A DNA stretch of 64,000 nt from Bacteroidales bacterium (lineage in GTDB: Bacteria; Bacteroidota; Bacteroidia; Bacteroidales; F082). The stretch spans positions 1 through 64,000 of the forward strand of contig JAGBQJ010000030.1 of assembly GCA_017632935.1 (NCBI GenBank), given 5' to 3'. The translations under genes and the position numbers were made by a program. Position 1 is the first letter of the stretch, and each line of letters opens with the position of its first letter. The notes under the pieces are model-generated. The model did no database searches. It saw only the letters and a list, made by a program, of their open reading frames with translations, and had not been told where the DNA came from. Below, one piece after another: positions 8,245 to 16,900 of this stretch.

Positions 8245-8496
8245 ATGACCGCAATTGATTTACAAACGGACACTATGCAACTGCTACAGCGGTTTGACAA
8301 GACCGATGTTTCACTGTGGCAAAAAGTGCTTGAAGCTTTAGCTGCCATTTATCGAGAGGAAGAATCCCTACAGTCCAAGAGGCGTGCAGAACAGAAGGCC
8401 AGAATCCGTCAAATGGTGGGCGCATTTGAGAAAAGTGATACAAGTGACTGGAAGCAAGCCAAGGAAGATAGCCTAACAGAAAAATACGAAAAGTAG
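8245..8496 (+). CDS. Putative antitoxin of a PIN-domain toxin-antitoxin pair
   Basis: The 83-residue product is highly charged and predicted to be helical, with a Lys/Arg/Glu-rich middle (EESLQSKRRAEQKARIRQ) and an acidic-basic tail. I do not recognise a DNA-binding fold such as AbrB, ribbon-helix-helix or HTH. Its role is inferred from position: it lies five bases upstream of a PIN-domain gene on the same strand, shares one promoter with it, and has the size expected of an antitoxin. The ATG at 8245 leaves a very short leader; an internal ATG at 8275 is an alternative start. The pair sits between two direct repeats, which suggests it was acquired as a unit. Confidence 0.7.
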   Translation: MTAIDLQTDTMQLLQRFDKTDVSLWQKVLEALAAIYREEESLQSKRRAEQKARIRQMVGAFEKSDTSDWKQAKEDSLTEKYEK

Positions 8497-8501
8497 TAGC
8501 C

Positions 8502-8912
8502 ATGAGGGTCTTCATTGATACTAACATTTTTCTGGACCTGCTTTGGCGACGCGAGAGATTTCTCGCTGATTCACTGAAAGTTTTTGATCTTGCTGTGGAT
8601 GGTCGATTCGAGTTGTTGATTTCGGATTTGAGTATCGCTAACATTAAGTACATAACGCGGAAAGATTATTCTGTGGATGAATTCTATAGGGTTATGTCAG
8701 TTTTCAGGCCGGTGTTCACCATTGTCCCCATTGGGGAGGAAGCGGTCGACCAAGCTTTTGCCGCTAAGGCCCGAGACTTTGAGGATGCCTTGCAGTATTT
8801 TTCAGCTGTGCAAGCCAAGGCTGATTATTTGTTGACACGGAATATCAAGGACTATGGCTTTGCATCGATAGAGGTGATTAGTCCGTCAGAGTTCCTTAAT
8901 AGGTTCTCTTAA
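8502..8912 (+). CDS. PIN-domain ribonuclease toxin (VapC-like)
   Basis: The 136-residue product has the PIN layout: Asp6 in VFIDTNIFLDLL, an acidic residue at Asp42 in LLISDLSIANI where the family often has Glu, Asp95 in DFEDALQYFSA, and TRNIKDY (112-118) with a final Asp. PIN toxins are Mg2+-dependent endoribonucleases that cut tRNA, rRNA or mRNA and are held inactive by a co-transcribed antitoxin. The length is typical. The upstream gene is the likely antitoxin. A strong terminator with a long T-run follows. The family is clear; the RNA target and toxicity are not visible in sequence. Confidence 0.85.
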   Translation: MRVFIDTNIFLDLLWRRERFLADSLKVFDLAVDGRFELLISDLSIANIKYITRKDYSVDEFYRVMSVFRPVFTIVPIGEEAVDQAFAAKARDFEDALQYFSAVQAKADYLLTRNIKDYGFASIEVISPSEFLNRFS

Positions 8913-8927
8913 CGCGTTGTTTTTCCT

Positions 8928-8959
8928 ATGCATTTGACGCTATAGTGACGCTAAAATTT
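8928..8959 (+). repeat. Direct repeat, right copy, flanking the PIN toxin-antitoxin pair
   Basis: This 32-base copy matches the permease 3' end and the bases after it (8147-8182). It lies 15 bases after the toxin stop codon. The sequence after it also carries an inverted AAATTTTGCGTC half, consistent with a decayed palindrome. Confidence 0.8.
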
Positions 8960-8976
8960 TGCGTCTGGTTTTTCCT

Positions 8977-9015
8977 AAAACGCGCTGTCTGGCGCGTTTT
9001 TTTTTTTTTTTTTTT
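8977..9015 (+). terminator. Terminator with a 19-base T-run
   Basis: AAAACGCGC pairs with GCGCGTTTT around a six-base loop and runs into 19 consecutive T. It ends the toxin-antitoxin transcript and insulates the giant operon. The long homopolymer is a likely site of length variation. Confidence 0.85.
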
Positions 9016-9131
9016 CGTTTTGTGTGCTTGCAAACCATTGAAAATAAAAGGCGTAACGCCTGTTACATTTATTTAGGGTTTTATAAGCCAAAAAATGCGC
9101 TATTGCCTTGTAAACATTGGGAAAAATTGCT

Positions 9132-9174
9132 TATCTTTGCACGCTTTTTATGCGCTAGCTCGCGTACGCGCGAG
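9132..9174 (+). promoter_or_regulatory. Promoter and leader hairpin of the giant surface-protein operon
   Basis: TATCTTTGC at 9132-9140 matches the -7 element and TTG at 9108-9110 is a plausible -33 element. The leader then contains a perfect six-base stem (9159-9164 with 9169-9174, CTCGCG/CGCGAG) closed by a TACG tetraloop, 23 bases before the ATG at 9198. A stable hairpin there could affect ribosome access or transcript stability. This is the only promoter of this type I see before the 40 kb array. Confidence 0.6.
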
Positions 9175-9197
9175 ATGATTTGATAAACTTATTGAAA

Positions 9198-12100
9198 ATG
9201 AAAGAGTTAAAAAATACGATTCGACACTGGCACCCGTTGCATGTGGCTGCCGTTTTGCTGATGATAATGGCTTGGATGATGCCAATGAAAGAGGCTTGGG
9301 GACAAAACCTCCCGTTTGAGCCTACCATAGACGAAAACGACCCTATTCTCTATTGGATTGAAACTGTCGGTGCCACAGGTTTCTATGCTGTCCCTCACTC
9401 CAATAACTCCAACGCTTCAACCACCAATGCACCTACTCTGAGAGCCTTGTGGTATTTCAAGGCGTCGGGTGAAGAAGGGTACTATTACATCATAAACGAT
9501 GCAACGGGAAAGTATTTGAAAAAAACTGGTAACACAGGCAGTGACAACACTATTGGGGTAGCAGACCATGCCACTACTGACGATGACAAGTTCAAGTTCT
9601 CATTCGGTACCCCTCAAGGTATCACTGAAGGCAGTTGGGTGGTTTATCCTAAAGAAGCAGGAACAGCAGGTTGGTTGAGCAAAAAAAGCGGCAGTGCTCA
9701 GTATAATCTATGGCTTAAAGTGGCTAATTGGAATGGAACTCCTGTCGGAGATCCCAACTCCCAATGGAAGATTGTGCAAAGAGCTGACGTGCAATGGCCG
9801 AAATCCGGGTTGCCATTTCAGGTTTCAACTAGTAGCAGCGATAGGCATTACTACCGTATTAACCATGCGCAGTCTACACAATATAATCTCTCCTACGATG
9901 ACAGCGATTATGTGACCATCTCAACTGAAGATGACAGGAAAAAGGTTTGGTATTTCGAAGAGGCGGCAACTGATCCTGATATTAACAACCTCAGATATTA
10001 CAAAATTGTGAATGCACTGACGGGTAAATATCTGAAGTTTACGGCAACGACCATTAATGGAAGCAATCAAGATGATAAATTTATGTTGTCGGATTATGAT
10101 CCTGATAATGCAGACCGTTTCCAATTTGTTGTGGTGAATTCTTATGGAGGTAACCCTGGATATTCCATTATGCCTAAATTGGCGATGTCCAAATTTGATG
10201 TAAGCAATTACGCCAACAGTATGGTCCCGAAAGCTGTTAACAATAATAGTAGAGCCGCTTTGCGTAGTGATAGAAACAACAGCAACGCCCACTGGTGCTT
10301 TATTGCCACAGAATTCGTCAATACATGCGACCCTCCTGTTATTACAGTCACGTATGACGGGAATGGCGAGCCTACTAATGTCAGCATAAGTGCCGAAGAG
10401 GATGCTACGATCTATTACACCACTGACGGTAGCAATCCAGTTGTGCCTACTACGGGCAGCACTACATACACTGCATCGAGCAATCCTTACTCTTTCACGC
10501 CTGGTAGCGATGTATCTGTCATCAGGGCTGTGGCATCAATCAACCCTAATGGCAGCGACGTTTCGGGGCAGGCTTTTGAGTTTATCCGATATATTACGGT
10601 ATCCTCTTCCGATGTGATTATCAACAACTTGAATCTTGGTTTGAATCTTGGTTATCGTTTGGCAGAGAACTTCACTTCGAATGCAACCATAGGTACAGCC
10701 GAAACCCCATTCAGGGGTGCCATTGATGGCGATTATCATAGCTTCACCCTTAGCCACGCGCTGATTGGTGTGGCACAAGATGCCATCATCAAAAATATTG
10801 TGGTCAGCAGTGCCACGGTTAGCGGCAGCGGTAATGTGGGTGCTCTCGTGAACACAGCAAAAGGTGGCACCAAGATATACAACTGCGGTGTGCAGGATGG
10901 CAGCGTCAGTGGCGGCACCAACACGGGCGGCCTTGTCGGACTGATTGAGGTTGGTTCTTCGGTGCGCGTGGTGAATTGCTACAATTTTGCTGATGTGAGC
11001 GGCAGTAGTTATGCCGCTGGCATTGTGGGCAAGAATGATGGCTCAGTGGGAACAGTGCCATTTAACGGAAGCGTAGGTAAAGTGCGCATCGCTCTTTGCA
11101 TGATGTATGGCAATGTGACAGGGGCAACAAACATCTCGCCCGTATATGGCGGCAACCATCAGGACAATATTCAGAAATTCACCGAATACAACTATTGGCG
11201 CTACCGTTCAGGGATGGTCTACACAGCCTACAATGACCAAATGGCCATCGAAAGGGATGATTTCTTGACGCGCTTCCCGTTCTACACCCATATCCTCAAC
11301 ACTCACCGCGAAATGGCCGCTTTCTTCCTGTTTGGTGGAGAGACGACTACCAACGTGTCGACAATAAATGAAAATCAAATCAATGAGATGGGCCATTGGG
11401 TGCTGAAAAAAGACGTCGCTTCTTACCCCATCATCGAACCCTGGCAAACCAATACCAAAAAAGTGCTTGAAGCCCCAACGCCGAGCAACATCCTTACCGA
11501 GATGGGCACCAATGGCTATCTGACCATCACTGTTAAGATAGGAAACAACACCTATACACAAAACGCTCAAGGGCAACCGTATAAACTACCCATCACCGAC
11601 ATGGATGAAGAAAACTTCGACTACACTTGGGGTAAGGTGGTACTGCCCTTTGCCAATGAATTTGAGGTGAACTCCGACTACACAAAGATCTGCACAGGTT
11701 GGAAGATTACAAACGTCAACGGAGAAACCAGTTTCTCCATCCCAAGTGACGAACCTTATAATTTTTCTGACCGCAACAACAAGAAAAAGGACATTTATGA
11801 TGCAACGAATAACCCTTATATTTTTGCTCAAGGCGGCAACTATATCGTACCTCATGGCGTGACAGCTATCACCATTGAGGCCAACTTCGCCAAAGCCTTC
11901 TACTTAAGAGATGCAAATTATGAGATAGCTTATAGTGGAGACAAGAATTCAGAGCCTTTCGGCTACACAGGACGGACAGGTATCGCTGGTGGCACGCTCT
12001 CCACTTATCATGAACAACCGGTCTACAATACCTTGCTGTCGGCTTTGAGCGCGAGCGGAATGACTGCTTCTGGTACACCCCACACACAAGCTGTCGTATT

Positions 12101-13937
12101 GGTGGGTAATTTCCACATGGATGCAGAGAATCTGTCAAGCGTGACGAGTAAAGGGTTTACCATTATGAGCATCGATGCCGACAATAACCAGGAGCCTGAT
12201 TATGCCATATATTCAAACAATTCCAATGACCGTCCTCCCGTACCGCCTATGCGCTTTGACTTCGTCGCATTCATACCCATGGGCATGTCGTCGCATGTCA
12301 CTAACGCTAAGTTCTATCCCAACACCCCGATATGGAAACCTCGCGGATGGTTTGAGATTACTGAAACAGGCCTCTTGTTCGCCAACCAGTTTGAGATTGA
12401 ATCGAACAATTTCGTCGAAGCCAACGAGAGCAACTATCGCTGCGTCATCAACGGCGGCTATTTCACCCAGATGGTACGTAGTCGCGCTAATCCATGCACA
12501 AAACTGAAATTTTACCAAATAGGTGGCCATGCTTATGTGAAAGAGTTCTATCCTGGCAACCACAGCGCAGAAAGCAAAGTTAATACCCTTGTCCCTGTCA
12601 ATGTGACGGGAGGCGAGGTAGAGCAGTGCTTTATGACGGGATACGGAAAGGGGACGGCTTACGGACCGGACATCTATTTTTGGTGTGCGGGTGGCAAAAT
12701 CCACAAATTTTTAGCTGCTTATATGGAAAAGCCCAGACAAACCGAAAACAGTGATGGAAACGTGAACCTTACGGCCAAGATTGACCACGCTATCATAGGC
12801 CGCTTCTTCGGAGGAGGAACTACTTCGACAGCAAGAATTACAGGCGACATCAAAGTGACCATCAACAATAGTAAGGTTGATTTCTATTGTGGCGGTCCTG
12901 AGTTTGGCGACATGTCGGCGAACAAGACCGTCATCACAAACGCTACCAATACCATATTCAAGGAGTATTACGGTGCTGGATTCGGCGGCACGGCCATAAC
13001 CTATAGGAATGACAAGGATGATGGAAACGTCGCCCTTGATGCCACTGTTACTTATCCTGATTATTTCACAACCTATTATGTCGATAACACAAATCATAAG
13101 GGTCGTCTTTATTATTTGAATAACTATGGTTTGGGCAACTGCTACAAGTTCGAGTTCCTTATGCACTCAAGAGGCCATAGAGGTGTGGCCCGTCACTATA
13201 CGGGCTTTGCATCGTTCTCATTGGCCACTACCGGCAATGTTACTAACAATCTCGACAATTGCACTATTTTGGAAAGTTTCTACGGCGCAGGGTGCCAAGG
13301 TAAGGTGAATGGCACGGTGACCTCAACACTCACGGACTGCACCGTGCTGGGCAGCGCTTTTGGTGGTGGCTATAAGGCGGCAGCCAACGAAGTGGATGTC
13401 TATCCATTAACTAAGCCACTTCCTTCTTCTGTGTTTACAGCCGAGACGGGCATCTTTTCCGATTTCGGCACGGTGGAACCAGAAATATTTACTTGGAGAC
13501 AGGGAGATGGTGAGCATTCCAACGAGGCCGATGATGAAGGAAAAATACTCTATACTGCCAAAGAAAATGTGATAAAATTGACTGACCTTGGCAATGTCAC
13601 GGGTGCCATCACCCTTACCCTCGATGGTCATACCGTGGTGAGTAATAACGTGTTTGGCGGCGGCAATGAGAGCAAGTCGCTCAATAATGCCACTGTAACC
13701 ATCAAAGGCACATCAGAGGTGAACGGTAATGTCTTCGGTGGAGGCAACAAGGCTTTTGTAGGAATCAATACTACTGGAACACCAGGCAATACCACAGTAA
13801 AACTCCAAGGCAGTGCCACGGTTCGCGGCAATGTTTATGGTGGCGGCAACCAAGGTGAAGTCGGCGGTAACTCCTCGGTCATTTTTGAACAGGAAATACC
13901 GTCCTCCAATCCTAGTGGTTCGCCACAGCAGCTCTGA
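9198..13937 (+). CDS. Giant exported protein 1: lectin-like front, Gly-rich repeats at the end
   Basis: The 1579-residue product starts with a long signal peptide (residues 1-36) ending AWGQ. A TTG 18 bases upstream is a less likely start. Residues of about 45-370 hold two related beta-rich segments sharing YYxIxNAxTGKYLK, which resemble ricin-type beta-trefoil carbohydrate-binding units. A chitobiase C-terminal-like region follows near 375-450 (ATIYYTTDGSNPV), then GLUG-like repeats near 510-620 (GNVGALVN, TGGLVGL, AAGIVGKN). The middle is unassigned. The last 400 residues move into the family repeat (RFFGGGTT, YGAGFGG, GNVFGGGN, GNVYGGGN). It has no T9SS sorting domain. It is the first gene of the array, and gene 2 follows after 55 bases. 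Its distinct front suggests a binding or tip role; that is inference. Confidence 0.88.
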   Translation: MKELKNTIRHWHPLHVAAVLLMIMAWMMPMKEAWGQNLPFEPTIDENDPILYWIETVGATGFYAVPHSNNSNASTTNAPTLRALWYFKASGEEGYYYIINDATGKYLKKTGNTGSDNTIGVADHATTDDDKFKFSFGTPQGITEGSWVVYPKEAGTAGWLSKKSGSAQYNLWLKVANWNGTPVGDPNSQWKIVQRADVQWPKSGLPFQVSTSSSDRHYYRINHAQSTQYNLSYDDSDYVTISTEDDRKKVWYFEEAATDPDINNLRYYKIVNALTGKYLKFTATTINGSNQDDKFMLSDYDPDNADRFQFVVVNSYGGNPGYSIMPKLAMSKFDVSNYANSMVPKAVNNNSRAALRSDRNNSNAHWCFIATEFVNTCDPPVITVTYDGNGEPTNVSISAEEDATIYYTTDGSNPVVPTTGSTTYTASSNPYSFTPGSDVSVIRAVASINPNGSDVSGQAFEFIRYITVSSSDVIINNLNLGLNLGYRLAENFTSNATIGTAETPFRGAIDGDYHSFTLSHALIGVAQDAIIKNIVVSSATVSGSGNVGALVNTAKGGTKIYNCGVQDGSVSGGTNTGGLVGLIEVGSSVRVVNCYNFADVSGSSYAAGIVGKNDGSVGTVPFNGSVGKVRIALCMMYGNVTGATNISPVYGGNHQDNIQKFTEYNYWRYRSGMVYTAYNDQMAIERDDFLTRFPFYTHILNTHREMAAFFLFGGETTTNVSTINENQINEMGHWVLKKDVASYPIIEPWQTNTKKVLEAPTPSNILTEMGTNGYLTITVKIGNNTYTQNAQGQPYKLPITDMDEENFDYTWGKVVLPFANEFEVNSDYTKICTGWKITNVNGETSFSIPSDEPYNFSDRNNKKKDIYDATNNPYIFAQGGNYIVPHGVTAITIEANFAKAFYLRDANYEIAYSGDKNSEPFGYTGRTGIAGGTLSTYHEQPVYNTLLSALSASGMTASGTPHTQAVVLVGNFHMDAENLSSVTSKGFTIMSIDADNNQEPDYAIYSNNSNDRPPVPPMRFDFVAFIPMGMSSHVTNAKFYPNTPIWKPRGWFEITETGLLFANQFEIESNNFVEANESNYRCVINGGYFTQMVRSRANPCTKLKFYQIGGHAYVKEFYPGNHSAESKVNTLVPVNVTGGEVEQCFMTGYGKGTAYGPDIYFWCAGGKIHKFLAAYMEKPRQTENSDGNVNLTAKIDHAIIGRFFGGGTTSTARITGDIKVTINNSKVDFYCGGPEFGDMSANKTVITNATNTIFKEYYGAGFGGTAITYRNDKDDGNVALDATVTYPDYFTTYYVDNTNHKGRLYYLNNYGLGNCYKFEFLMHSRGHRGVARHYTGFASFSLATTGNVTNNLDNCTILESFYGAGCQGKVNGTVTSTLTDCTVLGSAFGGGYKAAANEVDVYPLTKPLPSSVFTAETGIFSDFGTVEPEIFTWRQGDGEHSNEADDEGKILYTAKENVIKLTDLGNVTGAITLTLDGHTVVSNNVFGGGNESKSLNNATVTIKGTSEVNGNVFGGGNKAFVGINTTGTPGNTTVKLQGSATVRGNVYGGGNQGEVGGNSSVIFEQEIPSSNPSGSPQQL

Positions 13938-13992
13938 TTAACCATACTGAGAAACTCAACATTGACGAATGGCAGAAAAATTCCGATAAACA

Positions 13993-16900
13993 ATGATGAA
14001 AAACGAAACACGATATATGAACAGAGTTTTGACAAAATATATTATCCTTGTTGTAGCGCTGCTGATGGGTGGTGCTGCAGTCGCGCAGAGTAGTAGCGGT
14101 GTCCATGTAGGAGGCAGGGTCTTTGGCGGTGGCAATGAAGCCAATGTGAAAGGCAGCAGTTCGGTGACTGTCAAACAGACAGGTACAAACTCTAGTCCGC
14201 TTCCGCCAACCATCAACGACGATGTTTATGGCGGCGGTGCACTGGCCCATGTGAATGTCACGACTACTGTTGACCCTGAAACTGAAAATACCACTTATAG
14301 CCATACCTCGGGCGCAACCACGACGGTAGACATCACCTATGGCACCATCAATGGCAATGTTTACGGCGGTGGATTAGGCGACGACACCCATGCAGCCGCA
14401 GTTTACGGTGAGGTCACGGTAAACATCGGAGAACGTATTGGTCCCCTGGATGAACACGGTTTTGCACCCAGTGAGAGCGTCTTTGGTAACGCCACCCTCA
14501 ACGGCTCCGTGTTTGGCTGCAACAACGCCAAAGGCACTCCGAAGGACAATGTGACGGTGAACATTTACAAGACGGCTCACACGTCAGGAGATGATGGGAA
14601 CACTGTCGCTGGTACCGGCTTCGCCATTGCTGAAGTGTTTGGCGGAGGCAACAAAGCGCATTATGAACCTGCTGAGGCGAATAAAAAGGCCACCGTACGT
14701 GTTTGGACTTGTGATAACACCATACAGTATGTTTACGGCGGTGGTAATGCTGCTAACGTGGGCACCGCAGGAATTAACAGTGCCACTGATGTCATCATCG
14801 ATGGCGGTCGCATAGAGTGGGTCTTCGGCGGCGGCAATGGACACAGCGCAACTGGTAATCATGATGATCCGACTGCGCCGAACTATAACCCGGGTGCCAA
14901 CATCTATGGTGACGCGAGTTCCACCTTCCACGGTGGCAAAGTCTCCTATTTCTTTGGTGGCAGCAACGAATATGGCACCATCTCAGGCGACAAGACCATT
15001 TCGATTCCTAATGACGGTCCTTGTACTGATAATTATATCGCAGAACTTTATGGCGGCAACAATCTGGCTCCTACTGTCGGTAACATTACGCTCACCATGC
15101 CTTGCCAAAGCACCCCATGTAAAATTGATTATCTCTTTGGAGGTTCCAGAAATGCCGATGTAGGCACTGCTGAAGCACCTGCCAATATTGTGCTCACCGT
15201 TGCAGGTGGCCTATATGATTATGTCTTCGGTGGCAACAACCAGGGCGGAACCATTTATGGCGATGTCACCCTTAACCTCTTTGGCGGCACCATCAATGAG
15301 GCCGCTTTTGGAGGCAACAATGCCGGCGGCGACATCAATGGAAAAATCACCGTCAATATGCTTCAGCAAGGACAATGCCCGCTAGTCGTTCACAACATTT
15401 ACGGAGGCGGCAATGAAGCGGCTTATACACCTACTTTCACGCTCCCAGAAGGAACAACAGCGTATTATTATCCCGAGGTCAACCTCATACACGGCACGGT
15501 TTCTAAGAAAACTGACGGTACGGGGGGCAATGTCTTCGGCGGTGGATTAGGCAGTACCGCTACAGTCACCGCCAACCCCGTGGTGAATGTGGGCTATAAT
15601 ACATCCATGGCTGCACTTGTTAGTAGCCTTCTTCCTTCGGGTACTTCTTTGACAGATAATATCGTCAGCATTGAGGGCGATGTTTATGGCGGTGGCGAAT
15701 TGGCTGGTGTTGTGGGCGGCACTACCATTATTGTTAATAAGGTGCCTGCTTCAGAAAGCAGTACTGCTACCACCACTACTACTATCAGTGGCGACGTTTA
15801 CGGCGGTGGTGCCTTGGCCGACACCGATGGATCCGAAGTGACCTTGAACGGCGGCACGGTTCACGATATTTATGGCGGCGGATTTGGCAGATTAGCTGAT
15901 TCAGACCACGGTATTACTGCTGTTGCAGCCGAGGTTGACGGCGATGTGCAAGTCACGGTCAATGGCGGTACGGTCAATGGCGCCGTTTATGGCTGCAACA
16001 ATGCCAACGGTGCCCCAACTGGTTCCGTCAAAGTGGACATCTATGGTACCGACGAGCCCGCTCAAGGCCAAACTTACGCTCTTGGTAGTGTTTTCGGCGG
16101 CGGCAACATGGCTGCCTATGGCGGCACGCCCGATGTGACCATCCACAATTGTGACAACAAGATTGGAGAAGTTTACGGCGGCGGCAACAAAGCCAGCGTA
16201 GTGAATACCAACGTCATTGTTTATGGTGGCAACACCATCGGCAAGGTGTTTGCCGGTGGCAACGGAGAAGGTGTGGCTGCTTCCCACGTAATGGTGTCAG
16301 GAAATGCCATAGCCCATATCCATGGCGGCACCATCGGCCAAGTGTTTGGTGGCAACAACGCCAGCGGCACCATTTCAGGTAATGCCTCTGCCTTGTATAT
16401 CAACAAACAACCTGAACAAGAAAACGGTACCGCTTGCACCATGAAGATTGGCGAGGTGTACGGCGGTGGCAATTTGGCTGCGGGTAATGCCAGTGCTATC
16501 ACCGTTGGCTGCACGGGCACTCTCGTTTCTTTGGGTGCCAACCAGCACTATGGTACCGACCAGGAAGGCATTGGCACTGTGTATGGTGGTGCCAATGCTG
16601 CAAATGTCGGCAACAACATCACCTTAAATATTAATAGCGGCATCGTCGAGAATGTCTTTGGTGGCAACAACGCCAGTGGCAGCATCAGCGGTACCATTAC
16701 TGTGAATATAGAAAAGAACGAGTCAAATACTGCCATTTGTCCTGACGACTGGTATGTCGGCAATGTGTATGGCGGCGGCAACCATGCTGCTTACAGCGGC
16801 ACGCCCGACGTGAACATTATAGCAGGCACGGTGAGCGGCAACGTTTACGGCGGCGGTAACATGGCCGGCGTGGGCGGTGGCGACGTGACCATGTCGGGCG

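Noticed and set aside
8959-9183. 74-residue plus-strand open frame with six Phe in a row
   Set aside because: It is read from the terminator T-run and continues through the promoter and leader of the giant operon.
9180-9197. TTG start six codons before the chosen start of giant gene 1
   Set aside because: The ATG at 9198 begins a normal signal peptide; TTG starts are uncommon in this phylum and nothing favours it.
13938-13992. Frameshift or split between giant genes 1 and 2
   Set aside because: Gene 2 begins with its own signal peptide and gene 1 ends after a repeat, as gene 2 does, so they are separate genes.
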